Origin: an uncultured Pseudomonadota bacterium
GTDB taxonomy: Bacteria; Pseudomonadota; Gammaproteobacteria; Methylococcales; Methylomonadaceae
Length of the DNA: 37,407 nt
Reading direction: 5' to 3'
Assembly: GCA_903876445.1 (NCBI GenBank)
Contig: CAIQZX010000161.1
Coordinates: 1-37,407 of the forward strand
Below the pieces are notes generated by a model, which was not told where the DNA came from, ran no database searches, and saw only the letters and a list, made by a program, of their open reading frames with translations. Below, in pieces: positions 1-8,626 of this stretch; positions within the stretch are counted from its first letter, which is position 1, and every line of letters begins with the position of its first letter. The translations under genes and the position numbers were made by a program.

Positions 1-179
1 CGGTTGATCCTGTCGTTCCGGTTGATCCCGTCGTTCCGGTTGATCCCGTCGTTCCGGTTGATCCTGTCGTTCCGGTTGATCCTGTCGTTCCGGTTGATCC
101 TGTCGTTCCGGTTGATCCCGTCGTTCCGGTTGATCCTGTCGTTTCGGTTGATCCTGTCGTTTCGGTTGATCCCGTCGTA
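1..179 (+). repeat. 18-bp tandem repeat encoding VDPVVP, ten copies
   Basis: Ten head-to-tail 18-bp units (CCGGTTGATCCTGTCGTT type) run from the window edge to 179. They differ almost only at a silent C/T in the Pro codon, and at the last two copies where CCG becomes TCG (Pro to Ser). The period is a multiple of three and in frame, so copy-number change keeps the protein frame. The array probably continues left of the window. Confidence 0.95.
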
Positions 180-2120
180 GCCGCTGCAACACAACTAGCA
201 ACTGCTCAGACTGCATCAATACAAGCAACCACCACTACTATTCTAACGAGTATTTTATCAACTCCTCCTTCATTTTCTGGTGGTGGTGGCGGCTCAACAA
301 TAAGCATTAGTGTATCTAATGGTGCGGCATCTATCGGATCTGCAACGATTACAATGGCAAGCAATGGTTCATTATCCGTTGATAGTACGGTCGATACCGC
401 GTCATCGGGATCTGCAGGCGGAACATCTACAGCCGCTGAATCAACAAGCGATAGCGGTGCTGCGGGTGAAACGAAAGCAACAGCTGAAAAATCAAGTGAT
501 GCCGAATCAGGTTCTGCTAAACAAGCAGATGCTAAATCCGATGGCTCTAAAGATTCGAGTTCAACATCAAGTCCAGCAAAAAGTGCTGCATCTACTTCAA
601 AAACAACGACAGCAAATGCAAGCGGTGCGAAAACCAATGCCGCTGGCGCAAAAAACAACTCTACAACAGCTAAAGCCGATGGTACATCCTCAAAAACAGC
701 TGAAGGGGGTCAAGCAAAAACAACTTCATCAGCAAATACTCCTGCCTCTGCTGTTGCAAGTAAGTCGGAAACTCAAACAACAGCACAAACTGCAAAATCA
801 GACGCTTCTTCTCCAGCGGCTAAAACAGCGAATGCAGCAAATGCTAGCGGAACTAAAACTACTGCATCTTCAGAAGGCAAAACAGCAACCGGAAGTTCAT
901 CTTCTTCTGCAACCACCGCAGTTAAAGCGGCTCCAGTTAGTGTAGCGACAGCAAAAGCGACACTCAGTGATAATATGACCAGCGTTAAAGCAGGCTCAAA
1001 TGGAGTGGAAACATTGAAATCTTCATTAGCAGATGCGGCTATAAAAACAGGCGTTCCCGCTGCAGAAGCAGCAAAAGCGAGTGATTCTTTCGCACAAATT
1101 TTAGTGACAAAATTAGCTGCAGGCTTACCGATGAGTGTTGCAACAGCACAGGCGCAAAACGCATTTAATTCAGCAATTAGTACCCCAGTCGCCACAACAC
1201 CGCAAGCCGTTGCAGCGAATTCACTGGCGGGTGCTTCGACAGCAAGTAGTTTGACTGCTCTTTCTGGAACAACAAGTAACGCGGGTTCTGCAGCATTTGA
1301 AGCCTCACTCAGTGCAAGTTTGGCTAACGGAAGTAGCATGGAACAAGCAATAAAAATCGCTCAAGGTAGCGCACAACAAAGTGAAGCGGCGGCTAAAATT
1401 GATAACAGTCCTCGTGGTGGATTAGTTAATGGATCTGCAAGTACATTGACAGACACTTCACCTGCATTCCAAAATTCACTAAGCAATGCGTTAGCAAAAG
1501 GTATGTCACCAGAGCAAGCCTTGCAACACGCCACTACAGCCGCTAACGAATCTTCCGCTGCCGCAAAAGCCGATGCAAATAATCCTAAAACAGCATTGTC
1601 TTCTGGCAATGATGAATTTGCTAAAACTATTCCAGCCGGTGACTTTAGTAAATCATTAAGTGCAGCTCTCGGACGTGGAATTTCAATGGATCAAGCTATG
1701 AAAAGTGCGGCACAATCTGAAGCAGTAAAACAACAAGGGATTGAAATGGATGCAAAAAGTTCTACCGCAGGTTTTGCAAATGGTAAACCACCTGAAATGC
1801 AAAGTAGTCCTGAATTTGATGGGGCGGTAAAAAGTGCAATGGCACACGGAGCAACACCTGAAAATGCAGTTAAAGTGGCAACGCAAACCGTGAAGAATTT
1901 GCCGAAAGAAGTCAGCACACCTACTAATTCATTAGCGACAGGTAAAAATATCGATACGCTGACATCTTCTCACGGAAAGGTATTTGAAAATGTATTAGGC
2001 TCGGCTCTCGCAAGCGGTATGCCTATTGACGTTGCAATTGCAAAAGCTGAACGTGCTGAATCAGCTGGCAAAGCCCCTGAAAATAAAAATAACACTACTA
2101 TTTCGCCAAATAAAAACTAA
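3..2120 (+). CDS. Large low-complexity repeat protein, 5'-truncated by the window edge
   Basis: The reading frame is open from base 3 to the stop at 2120, so the ATG at 354 is internal and the gene starts outside the window; 705 residues are visible. Order of parts: about ten hexapeptides VDPVVP (the last two VDPVVS), a Thr/Ala-rich stretch, a GGGGG linker, a roughly 200-residue Ala/Ser/Thr/Lys region without predicted globular character, then six degenerate units of about 57 residues. The units begin near bases 1083, 1293, 1461, 1638, 1809 and 1977 and share F-x3-L-x2-A-[LM]-A-x-G-[MI]-[SP]-x3-A-[IVM]-x2-A. No cysteine or membrane segment is visible. The composition suggests a secreted or surface-exposed protein, or a FecR-like or adhesin-like tail, but the N-terminal domain that would decide this is missing. 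The next gene starts 8 nt downstream, suggesting co-transcription. Function unknown. Confidence 0.8.
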   Translation, partial: VDPVVPVDPVVPVDPVVPVDPVVPVDPVVPVDPVVPVDPVVPVDPVVSVDPVVSVDPVVAAATQLATAQTASIQATTTTILTSILSTPPSFSGGGGGSTISISVSNGAASIGSATITMASNGSLSVDSTVDTASSGSAGGTSTAAESTSDSGAAGETKATAEKSSDAESGSAKQADAKSDGSKDSSSTSSPAKSAASTSKTTTANASGAKTNAAGAKNNSTTAKADGTSSKTAEGGQAKTTSSANTPASAVASKSETQTTAQTAKSDASSPAAKTANAANASGTKTTASSEGKTATGSSSSSATTAVKAAPVSVATAKATLSDNMTSVKAGSNGVETLKSSLADAAIKTGVPAAEAAKASDSFAQILVTKLAAGLPMSVATAQAQNAFNSAISTPVATTPQAVAANSLAGASTASSLTALSGTTSNAGSAAFEASLSASLANGSSMEQAIKIAQGSAQQSEAAAKIDNSPRGGLVNGSASTLTDTSPAFQNSLSNALAKGMSPEQALQHATTAANESSAAAKADANNPKTALSSGNDEFAKTIPAGDFSKSLSAALGRGISMDQAMKSAAQSEAVKQQGIEMDAKSSTAGFANGKPPEMQSSPEFDGAVKSAMAHGATPENAVKVATQTVKNLPKEVSTPTNSLATGKNIDTLTSSHGKVFENVLGSALASGMPIDVAIAKAERAESAGKAPENKNNTTISPNKN
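1083..2060 (+). repeat. Six degenerate ~57-aa helical repeats in the upstream protein
   Basis: The translated units are SFAQILVTKLAAGLPMSVA, AFEASLSASLANGSSMEQA, AFQNSLSNALAKGMSPEQA, DFSKSLSAALGRGISMDQA, EFDGAVKSAMAHGATPENA and VFENVLGSALASGMPIDVA, spaced 168-210 nt apart. Each looks like two short amphipathic helices around a Gly turn. DNA identity between units is low, so the repeats are old, unlike the nearly identical 18-bp array at the left end. I do not recognise a named family. Confidence 0.8.
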
Positions 2121-2128
2121 TTTAAAAA

Positions 2129-4900
2129 ATGAAAAAATTTATCGCATCAATACAAATTAACTATAGATGGACATTCTTTACATTGATTTTGCTCACAATT
2201 GGCATTATCGGGACAATAATGTCAGTGGTGACACACTTCACGCTCATAAAAGATGATGCTAAAACACGCCCTCAAATTGCTATCGTCATACCATCAAATA
2301 GTGAAATGGGTGTTAATTTTAAGCAAGGTGTTCAATTATACGTTGACGCACTCAACAATAAGGGTGGGCATAATGAACGCTTAGTTGATGTTTTAGAAAT
2401 TGATGAAACAGTGGATGCCGCTGAAAAAATTGTAGCGGATAAACGAGTGATTGGGGTTGTAGGCTATCTCAATCCAGAAATACTTAAACAATCGGCGAGC
2501 GTTTATGAGAAAAATCATGTTCCATTAGTAACCCCCTTGTTTTTACCAGAAGCGATTGAAAACGTTACTTCGCTTGGAATAGATCCAAAAGATCAAGCCC
2601 GTTTTGTTGCTAACTATGCGAGAAATATCCAACAGCAAAGATTGATGTACGTCGTTCGTGAAGAAGGTACTGAATTTGATTCGTTAGTTGATCCTTTTGT
2701 AGAAGTTTATCAACGATTTGATATTCCAGTTAAAAAAGTATGGACGATTCCAAAAGGTGAAAACTCTGACGCAGAACTTACAAAAGTATTAAGCGAAATC
2801 AAAAATATAGACATTGGTGCAATTTACATCGTAGCTGACGGTGATTTGTCAGGACGTTTGGTTAAAGGTATTCGGGATACGGGTAATTCATTAGAACTCT
2901 ATGGCACGTCACAATTAGCTTCTAATGCGTTTTCAAGCAGTGTATCAAAAACACTGACGAAAAAAGATGCGGCTTCCTTAACACACGGTATTATTGCAGC
3001 GTCCCCTGTACTTTTTGATACAGCAAATGAAAAAGCGCAAAACTTTCAACGCTATTACCAAGAAAAATACGGTCAATCACCTGATTGGTTAGCAACTTAC
3101 GCTTACGATGCAGCGAAAATTTCGCTTTCTTCCAAACCCGGTGAAGATGAAGTAAAAGGGATTCTTGGAGAATTAAATTTTGTTAATCGACAAGCTCAAA
3201 TTCCGATTCAAATGGGAATTTATAGTGGAGAACGCTTAATTTCGGCACCGGTACAATTGTTGCCAATTGCTAAAGGCGCAAATTTTAATTACATCGAAGC
3301 CTTACGCCAAGGGCGTGTATTATATGTAAATGATCGTTTTATGTTTAAAACAAACGTTGTTTATGTTGGCGTTAAAGTCAATGAAATTTCGGATTTAGAT
3401 TTCCAAAAAGAAACCGCAAGTATCGATATGACGATTTGGTTTCGTTATCGGGGTGATTTTGCACCACAAGATTTACATATCTTCAATTCCGTTGAACCTA
3501 TAGTCCTAGAATCACCCGATGAAATTAACGGCGACAATGTACAATATCTGCGTTATCGGCTTAAACAAAAATTCAAATTCAATTTTACAGATGCAAAACG
3601 CGCTTACGGTCAACACGTTGCAGGAATTAGTTTTCGTCACCGTGAACTTAATCGCAACAACGTAATGTATGTTGTAGACGTTTTAGGAATGCCAACTGGT
3701 CATGATTTGATTGCCGATTTGCATAAACGAAAAGTCCTTAAATCAAATACAGGCTGGGCTATTGATGATGCGTGGGAATCGCAAGACATTGTTACTGAAA
3801 ATAGTGATGGTGCGCCGCAATATGTTGGTTTATCAGGTGAGAAACCGCTCTTTTCAAAAATTACGCTTGGGATGTTAATTAAACCCACAACTAGCGCACG
3901 CGATATTATTCCAAGTGAATATTTCATTTATATCGCTATTTTTGGGATTTTAGGTGCTATTTTTGCTGTAATGATGGACTTGCGTCGATGGGGGCGTTTC
4001 TGGTCAATGCAATCTTGGATATTACGACTTATTTTCTGGCCATTAATTTTATTATCATTAGGAAATTTAACTCTCGATTGGGCTTTTACAAAATTATCAC
4101 CCAGCATAACGATAACATTTGTATCGGTTTACGAAAGTTTATGGTGGTTGTTAGGTGCCTTATTGCTTGATATTGGTGTACGTCGATTTGTATGGGAGCC
4201 ATTGGCGCAGTACAGCAGCAGTAAAGTCCCAAATGTAATTAAATTATTTGTCAGTATTTTGATTTTTGCTTTTGCATTTTCAGGGATGTTGGTTTTTGTA
4301 TTTAACCAATCGCCAACCAGTTTATTAGCAACATCCGGTGTACTCGCAATGGTTATCGGTATGGCAATTAAAGATATTATTGCAAACGTTTTTTCTGGCA
4401 TTATTTTAAATTTTGAACGTCCGTTTAAAGTTGGTGATAAGATAAAAATCAATACTGTAACAGGCGTTGTGACCGATATTACTTGGCGGACAACAAGAGT
4501 TGAATCTTCTGAAGGTCACATGGTGAGTTTAGCTAATGGCAAAGTGACTGAAGCCTTCATGGAAAATTACAGTCAAACACCTAATGGTGTATCGGAAGAT
4601 GTGCATTTTTACACTAAACCCGATACAGATCCTATCGAAATCATAACGATAATTCATGACGCGCTGTTAGTATTTTGTAATGACACAACACAGCAAAATC
4701 CGAGTGTAAAATACAAAGGTATTGTGAATGTTTCGGGTGATTGGGTAGCAGATTTTCAAGCTAGCTATCGTTTAGATTCCAGTGGAAAAAAAGCGACGGT
4801 GAGAGAAAACCTTTGGATATATATACACCAGAAGTTTGTTGAACGTGGTATTTCATTATTACCCAGTAATGAAAAATTACCTCTTCTGAGCAAAAATTAA
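2129..4900 (+). CDS. Receptor-channel fusion: Peripla_BP_6-like + beta-rich domain + MscS channel
   Basis: A 923-residue inner-membrane protein. Residues ~14-36 form an N-terminal membrane anchor. Residues ~47-385 resemble the type I periplasmic binding fold of Leu/Ile/Val receptors (QIAIVIPSNSEMGVNFKQGV near the start, then VIGVVGYLNPEILKQSASVY). Residues ~385-590 are strand-rich with MTIWFRYRGDF, reminiscent of the extracellular domain of pentameric ligand-gated channels (inference). Membrane helices follow near 598-616, 629-655, 664-685 and 700-726, then the MscS pore helix and beta domain (~731-825, SGVLAMVIGMAIKDIIANVF and FERPFKVGDKI) and a C-terminal alpha/beta part. E. coli MscS is about 286 residues; here a ligand sensor of about 590 residues is attached. 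The likely role is a small-molecule-gated or ligand-modulated mechanosensitive channel. There is no clear Shine-Dalgarno at the ATG; translation may couple to the gene ending 8 nt upstream. Confidence 0.85.
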   Translation: MKKFIASIQINYRWTFFTLILLTIGIIGTIMSVVTHFTLIKDDAKTRPQIAIVIPSNSEMGVNFKQGVQLYVDALNNKGGHNERLVDVLEIDETVDAAEKIVADKRVIGVVGYLNPEILKQSASVYEKNHVPLVTPLFLPEAIENVTSLGIDPKDQARFVANYARNIQQQRLMYVVREEGTEFDSLVDPFVEVYQRFDIPVKKVWTIPKGENSDAELTKVLSEIKNIDIGAIYIVADGDLSGRLVKGIRDTGNSLELYGTSQLASNAFSSSVSKTLTKKDAASLTHGIIAASPVLFDTANEKAQNFQRYYQEKYGQSPDWLATYAYDAAKISLSSKPGEDEVKGILGELNFVNRQAQIPIQMGIYSGERLISAPVQLLPIAKGANFNYIEALRQGRVLYVNDRFMFKTNVVYVGVKVNEISDLDFQKETASIDMTIWFRYRGDFAPQDLHIFNSVEPIVLESPDEINGDNVQYLRYRLKQKFKFNFTDAKRAYGQHVAGISFRHRELNRNNVMYVVDVLGMPTGHDLIADLHKRKVLKSNTGWAIDDAWESQDIVTENSDGAPQYVGLSGEKPLFSKITLGMLIKPTTSARDIIPSEYFIYIAIFGILGAIFAVMMDLRRWGRFWSMQSWILRLIFWPLILLSLGNLTLDWAFTKLSPSITITFVSVYESLWWLLGALLLDIGVRRFVWEPLAQYSSSKVPNVIKLFVSILIFAFAFSGMLVFVFNQSPTSLLATSGVLAMVIGMAIKDIIANVFSGIILNFERPFKVGDKIKINTVTGVVTDITWRTTRVESSEGHMVSLANGKVTEAFMENYSQTPNGVSEDVHFYTKPDTDPIEIITIIHDALLVFCNDTTQQNPSVKYKGIVNVSGDWVADFQASYRLDSSGKKATVRENLWIYIHQKFVERGISLLPSNEKLPLLSKN

Positions 4901-4933
4901 ATGAATGTAAAAATAGTAAAAATGGTTCAGAAT

Positions 4934-4952
4934 GCGAGTTTTAAAAACTCGC
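4934..4952 (+). terminator. Possible hairpin terminator after the channel gene
   Basis: A perfect 9-bp inverted repeat, GCGAGTTTT / AAAACTCGC with one central base, lies 33 nt after the stop. It is not followed by a U-run, so it may be an attenuator or a processing site rather than a full terminator. Confidence 0.4.
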
Positions 4953-5034
4953 TAAAAGCTCTTGCGTTGTAGGAATTTTAAAAAACATTTACTATTTCGC
5001 TCAAATTCATAAAAACTAGTTGGAGATGATAAAA

Positions 5035-5574
5035 ATGACAAATAATACTTTTAACCCAAACTCTCCCGATGAAAAGCTAGATGAAAGGCTAATAGAGGCA
5101 GAACATCTTGTAAGAATGAGTATGTATTATGCAGCGGGTTTGGGGCTTGTTCCGCTCCCTGTTTTTGATTTAGTTGGTATCACTAGTATTCAGCTCGATT
5201 TATTGAGACGCTTGAGTGATTTGTATGGTGTCAAATTTTCACAAGATATGGGTAAGAATGTTTTGGCCTCATTGATTGGCGGAGGCGTGTCTTATTCAAT
5301 CGCGCCGTTACTGGCTAGTGCAGTTAAAGTAATTCCACTTGTTGGCTCTGTTTTAGGTGCCGTTAGTATGTCAGCTACTGGTGGAGCGACAACTTATGCT
5401 TTAGGCAAAGTGTTTATTGAACATTTTGAATCGGGTGGCACAATTTTAACGTTTGATCCAAAAGCTGTTAAGGCTTTTTACGAAGAGCAGTTAAAAGAAG
5501 GCAATGCTATTTTGGCAAAAGACAAAGCACCTAACTCAGAAACCGCAGGAAAACTTGCGACCGAATCGAAATAG
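5035..5574 (+). CDS. DUF697-family membrane protein
   Basis: A 179-residue protein. The segment from ~24 to 80 (LVRMSMYYAAGLGLVPLPVF, then DLVGITSIQLDLLRRLSDLY) matches the DUF697/YcjF-type pattern, a domain often linked to GTPases or envelope-stress proteins. Two hydrophobic Gly/Ala-rich segments follow (LLASAVKVIPLVGSVLGAVS and SATGGATTYALGKVFIEHF). A longer reading frame begins at TTG 5020, but GGAG at 5022-5025 sits 9 nt before ATG 5035, making MTNNTFNPNSP the likely N-terminus. No GTPase partner is encoded nearby. It sits between the MscS fusion and a second receptor, so an envelope role is inferred, without evidence for a specific activity. Confidence 0.75.
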   Translation: MTNNTFNPNSPDEKLDERLIEAEHLVRMSMYYAAGLGLVPLPVFDLVGITSIQLDLLRRLSDLYGVKFSQDMGKNVLASLIGGGVSYSIAPLLASAVKVIPLVGSVLGAVSMSATGGATTYALGKVFIEHFESGGTILTFDPKAVKAFYEEQLKEGNAILAKDKAPNSETAGKLATESK

Positions 5575-5585
5575 TCCTAAAAAAC

Positions 5586-5615
5586 GTCCAGCTTCAAAAT
5601 TTTTGGGGACTGGAC
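5586..5615 (+). terminator. Probable terminator after the DUF697 gene
   Basis: GTCCAG at 5586-5591 pairs with CTGGAC at 5610-5615. A's upstream and TTTT downstream can extend the stem around one bulged C. It lies 11 nt after the stop. The loop is long (18 nt), so strength is uncertain. Confidence 0.4.
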
Positions 5616-5660
5616 TTTTATGGGAACTTTGATTTTGTTTAATTCAAATGGAAGGCAAAA

Positions 5661-5834
5661 ATGACTGGAATCATTTTAACTGTTGCAGCTTCTTTTATGA
5701 TTGCTTGCTTGGGAAGAAATAAAAGATTTGGATTTTGGGGGTATTTTTTTGGATCTCTATTGCTCACACCGTTCGTCGGATTGATTTTGATGCTTGCTTC
5801 CGACAAGATCTCAAAAAAAGTGATGGTATCTTAA
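5661..5834 (+). CDS. Small two-helix membrane protein (57 aa)
   Basis: The ORF starts at ATG 5661, preceded by GAAGG at 5651-5655 (5-nt spacing), and ends at TAA 5832-5834. The product has two hydrophobic segments (MTGIILTVAASFMIACLG and GSLLLTPFVGLILMLA) separated by a basic/aromatic loop RNKRFGFWGYF, and a short charged C-terminus DKISKKVMVS. Ribosome binding site, hairpin-like topology and positive loop all look like a genuine membrane miniprotein. It resembles the small uncharacterised two-TM proteins common in bacterial genomes. It is on the same strand as its receptor neighbours; function unknown. Confidence 0.65.
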   Translation: MTGIILTVAASFMIACLGRNKRFGFWGYFFGSLLLTPFVGLILMLASDKISKKVMVS

Positions 5835-6080
5835 AGTTTCGGCTTGATGACAATTACATTTAAAAAATTATAAGAAAAATATCATGAAATTATTTACCAT
5901 GCTTAATCGTTTAGAAATAGATTTTTTGCGTTTTCCTGAAACGCTACTAATACCAAATCATTCAACTTAACATTTTGATTACACCAAAAATTGCAGCCAT
6001 GTTTTTAACTAAACTACGGCATTTATCAAACGAAACAATATCGCTGTTTAAAAAACAGTTTAAAGTTGGGAGGACTTATT
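5835..6080. other. Intergenic region upstream of the second receptor gene
   Basis: AT-rich and with no strong terminator. It contains a 28-codon ATG ORF at 5884-5970 without a ribosome binding site, not considered a gene. It probably carries the promoter for the gene starting at 6081, but no convincing -35/-10 pair was singled out. Confidence 0.4.
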
Positions 6081-7562
6081 TTGTCTAAATACTTTAAGTA
6101 TATTTTTTGCTTGGCGGTGTTGATTATATTGCCTGAATTTAGAGAGGATCAATCAGAGCTAGCAAAAACCAGACATGACATCGCAAGAGAAAACGATGAC
6201 CTAGCAAAATGTAAAGTGCTTTCCGAAGATACGAGAGCCTTTTCTGAAAAAGCAATGTGTCAGGCATTCACACAACAAAACGACAGTTGTAAAACATTCG
6301 CGGAACAAAAACCAGAATGCGCTCCATTTTTGAATTCTCCTGATTACGCAGAAACTAAATATAATTGTTCTGTAACAAAAAATAAGTCGAAACATTGTGA
6401 CACTATAGTTCGAGAAAAACTCTGGTATTCCAAAGCATTAGAATATAAAGATAACATTTTAATTAGCTCAATTTTTAAATTGATTAACATTGATTTGAAT
6501 GACGATTGGGGAGAAATGATTTCCCGACTTGAGTTTAAGATAAAAATTGCGATTGTTGCGCCAATGGATACAAAAAAAGAGTTTTATCAAGGTGTTAGAA
6601 TGGCTATCGAACAAATAAATCAAGAGGGTGGCGTATTAGGTCGTTCATTGGAAGCCGTTGAATACTCAAAGCATGTTGATGTAGATGAATCAAAAGAAAT
6701 TGCTTATGAAGTTATCGAAAATACATCTCTTGTCGCTGTTATTGGAGCGCAAACTTCAGAAAAAACAAAACCTGTCACTAAAATTTATGAACGCGGTGGC
6801 ATTTTTAATTTAATTACCTCTGCTACAAATATGGATATTATCAATGCGGATATGCAATATACGTTTAGGATGATTCCAAATAACATTGGTATGGCAGAAA
6901 AGACCGCCGTTTTTTGTAAAAAAAGCGGCTATAAAAAAGTGGCTGTTGTAACTGAAAATAGTGCTTATGCGGAAGAATTAAGTAACGCTTTTTATAAATC
7001 GTCTGTGGAAAAAGGAATTGCCATTAACTATTTCAAAAATTTCGATAAAAGAAAAACCGATTTTGCCGGCATCATTGGTGAAATGATGACTCGTAAGGTG
7101 GATGTTATTTATTTTTCCGGTCGATATAATGCAGCGTCGAAATTTTTGATTCAACTTAGAAATATGGGTGTCCAATCTCCTGTTATGGGAACAGAATCTT
7201 TAGATGCCGCAAACTTTATTAGTTTAGCGGGTACATCAGCTGAGGGCATTGTGATTCCATCAATTTACAACGAAAAACTAAACAGTCCCGAACACACTGT
7301 ATTTTTAGACTTGTATAAGAAAAAATATGGATTAAATCCGAATGCACTAGCAGTTCAAGGTTATGATTCAGTGAAATTATTGGTCATGGCGATAAATGAA
7401 TTAAAAACTACAATTCCCGAAGAGGTCGCTTCGATAGGGCATTTTGAAAAAGATTGGTATGGTGCCAGCGGAAAACTTACCTTCGACAAAGAAAATGGCA
7501 TTAAAAAAGACATCTACTTCAAAAAATTGCATTTAGGGGAATATGAAATTATTGATTATTGA
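6081..7562 (+). CDS. Membrane-anchored Peripla_BP_6 (Leu/Ile/Val-type) receptor with Cys-rich linker
   Basis: A 493-residue protein. The reading frame opens at TTG 6066, but GGGAGGA at 6068-6074 is placed for TTG 6081 (MSKYFKYIF), the start chosen here. An N-terminal hydrophobic segment (FKYIFCLAVLIILP) acts as signal peptide or anchor. It is followed by a charged, probably helical linker with six cysteines within ~70 residues (contexts KCK, MCQ, SCK, ECA, NCS, HCD). From ~residue 155 the type I periplasmic binding fold runs to the C-terminus (KIAIVAPMDTKKEFYQGVRM; EQINQEGGVLGRSLEAVEYS; LVAVIGAQTSEKTKPVTKIY). The family binds amino acids, amides or similar small molecules. No LivH/M/G/F transporter genes accompany it, so a sensing or signalling role is more likely than uptake. 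Confidence 0.85.
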   Translation: MSKYFKYIFCLAVLIILPEFREDQSELAKTRHDIARENDDLAKCKVLSEDTRAFSEKAMCQAFTQQNDSCKTFAEQKPECAPFLNSPDYAETKYNCSVTKNKSKHCDTIVREKLWYSKALEYKDNILISSIFKLINIDLNDDWGEMISRLEFKIKIAIVAPMDTKKEFYQGVRMAIEQINQEGGVLGRSLEAVEYSKHVDVDESKEIAYEVIENTSLVAVIGAQTSEKTKPVTKIYERGGIFNLITSATNMDIINADMQYTFRMIPNNIGMAEKTAVFCKKSGYKKVAVVTENSAYAEELSNAFYKSSVEKGIAINYFKNFDKRKTDFAGIIGEMMTRKVDVIYFSGRYNAASKFLIQLRNMGVQSPVMGTESLDAANFISLAGTSAEGIVIPSIYNEKLNSPEHTVFLDLYKKKYGLNPNALAVQGYDSVKLLVMAINELKTTIPEEVASIGHFEKDWYGASGKLTFDKENGIKKDIYFKKLHLGEYEIIDY

Positions 7563-7682
7563 CAATAAATTATTGTACTCGGAAGCTATAAAAGTTCGAT
7601 AAATTCGAAAATTAACCGTTAAGATTTAGTGTTATCTATATCAGTGATTTGATAACTTTACAAAATGGAGTGTAATCACATC

Positions 7683-8558
7683 ATGTTAAATAATTTACGA
7701 GAAAGTGTTTCTAATTATTCATTAGGACAGAAACTTCGTGCTTGGGTAAAGCGCAGTACCCCTGTACTTGTAACGTTAGGTCTTTTGGTAACATTAACGT
7801 TCATCTTTTTTTTCAACCGCATTGTAATTACTGTTCATTCTGGAGAAGGCGGTATTTTATATAGACGTTTCACCTCTGGAACGGATACCGATTATATCTA
7901 CCCCGAAAAACTACATTTTATTTGGCCTTGGGACACAATGACCATTTATCAGGTGCGTACTCAAGCGGTTAACCATGAATTAGTTGTTTTGACAAACTTA
8001 GGTTTACCGATTACGTTAAAACTTTCGACACGATTTCACCCTGATTATGAAATGTTAGGTTTTTTGCATCAAAAAGTGGGACCTGATTATGTTAATCAAA
8101 TTGTCATTCCTCAAATAGAATCTGTTTTAAGAAAAAAGATTGGTGAATTAACCGCTGAGGATATTTATGCGAATAAAGAAGGCGTGCTTAATAAAATTAT
8201 GTGGGTAGCTGTTGAAGAAACGTCGCGTAATTACGTTGTTGTTGAAGATATTATTATCCGAACAATTGAATTGCCAGATGTAATTAAAAGCGCAATTGAA
8301 AACAAATTGGTTCAAGAACAAAAATTAGCGACGTATGAATTCATGTTGCAAATTGAAAAAAAGGAATCCGAACGAAAAGCAATTGAAGCCGATGGAATTA
8401 AATCCTATCAAGATATTATTTCTAAAACATTATCAGATAAACTCATTAAATGGCAAGGGGTTAATGCCACGCTGGAATTAGCTAAATCACCAAACTCGAA
8501 AGTGGTTGTTATTGGTGCAGGGAAAGAAGGAATGCCAATTATTTTGGGTAATGAATAA
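7683..8558 (+). CDS. Membrane-anchored SPFH/prohibitin-like protein
   Basis: About 291 residues from ATG 7683; an upstream in-frame ATG at 7665 overlaps the GGAG sequence (7667-7670) that probably serves as ribosome binding site, so the shorter start is preferred. One membrane segment at ~24-44 (PVLVTLGLLVTLTFIFFF) is followed by an SPFH-type fold (VITVHSGEGGILYRRF; VLTNLGLPITLKLSTRF; VVVEDIIIRTIELPDVIKSA), then a charged helix (QEQKLATYEFMLQIEKKESE, RKAIEADGIKSYQDIISKTL) typical of the stomatin/prohibitin coiled coil. SPFH proteins oligomerise into membrane scaffolds that organise proteases, channels and transporters. It lies between a receptor gene and an ABC exporter gene. Confidence 0.85.
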   Translation: MLNNLRESVSNYSLGQKLRAWVKRSTPVLVTLGLLVTLTFIFFFNRIVITVHSGEGGILYRRFTSGTDTDYIYPEKLHFIWPWDTMTIYQVRTQAVNHELVVLTNLGLPITLKLSTRFHPDYEMLGFLHQKVGPDYVNQIVIPQIESVLRKKIGELTAEDIYANKEGVLNKIMWVAVEETSRNYVVVEDIIIRTIELPDVIKSAIENKLVQEQKLATYEFMLQIEKKESERKAIEADGIKSYQDIISKTLSDKLIKWQGVNATLELAKSPNSKVVVIGAGKEGMPIILGNE

Positions 8559-8626
8559 TTTGAATTTTTATTCAATTCTGGTAATTGCAATTTATCATTT
8601 AACGTCAAAAAATATTTAAATTAACT

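Noticed and set aside
1-179. Direct repeats looking like a CRISPR or minisatellite
   Set aside because: Units are contiguous without spacers and are in frame with the downstream coding region; they are coding tandem repeats.
206-1339. Long reverse-strand frames (206-658, 773-1339) and the +310-945 frame
   Set aside because: They are shadows of the Ala/Ser/Thr-rich coding region, lack ribosome binding sites and have compositions dictated by the opposite or shifted frame.
5884-5970. 28-codon ORF MKLFTMLNRLEIDF...
   Set aside because: No ribosome binding site and no recognisable features; too short to support.
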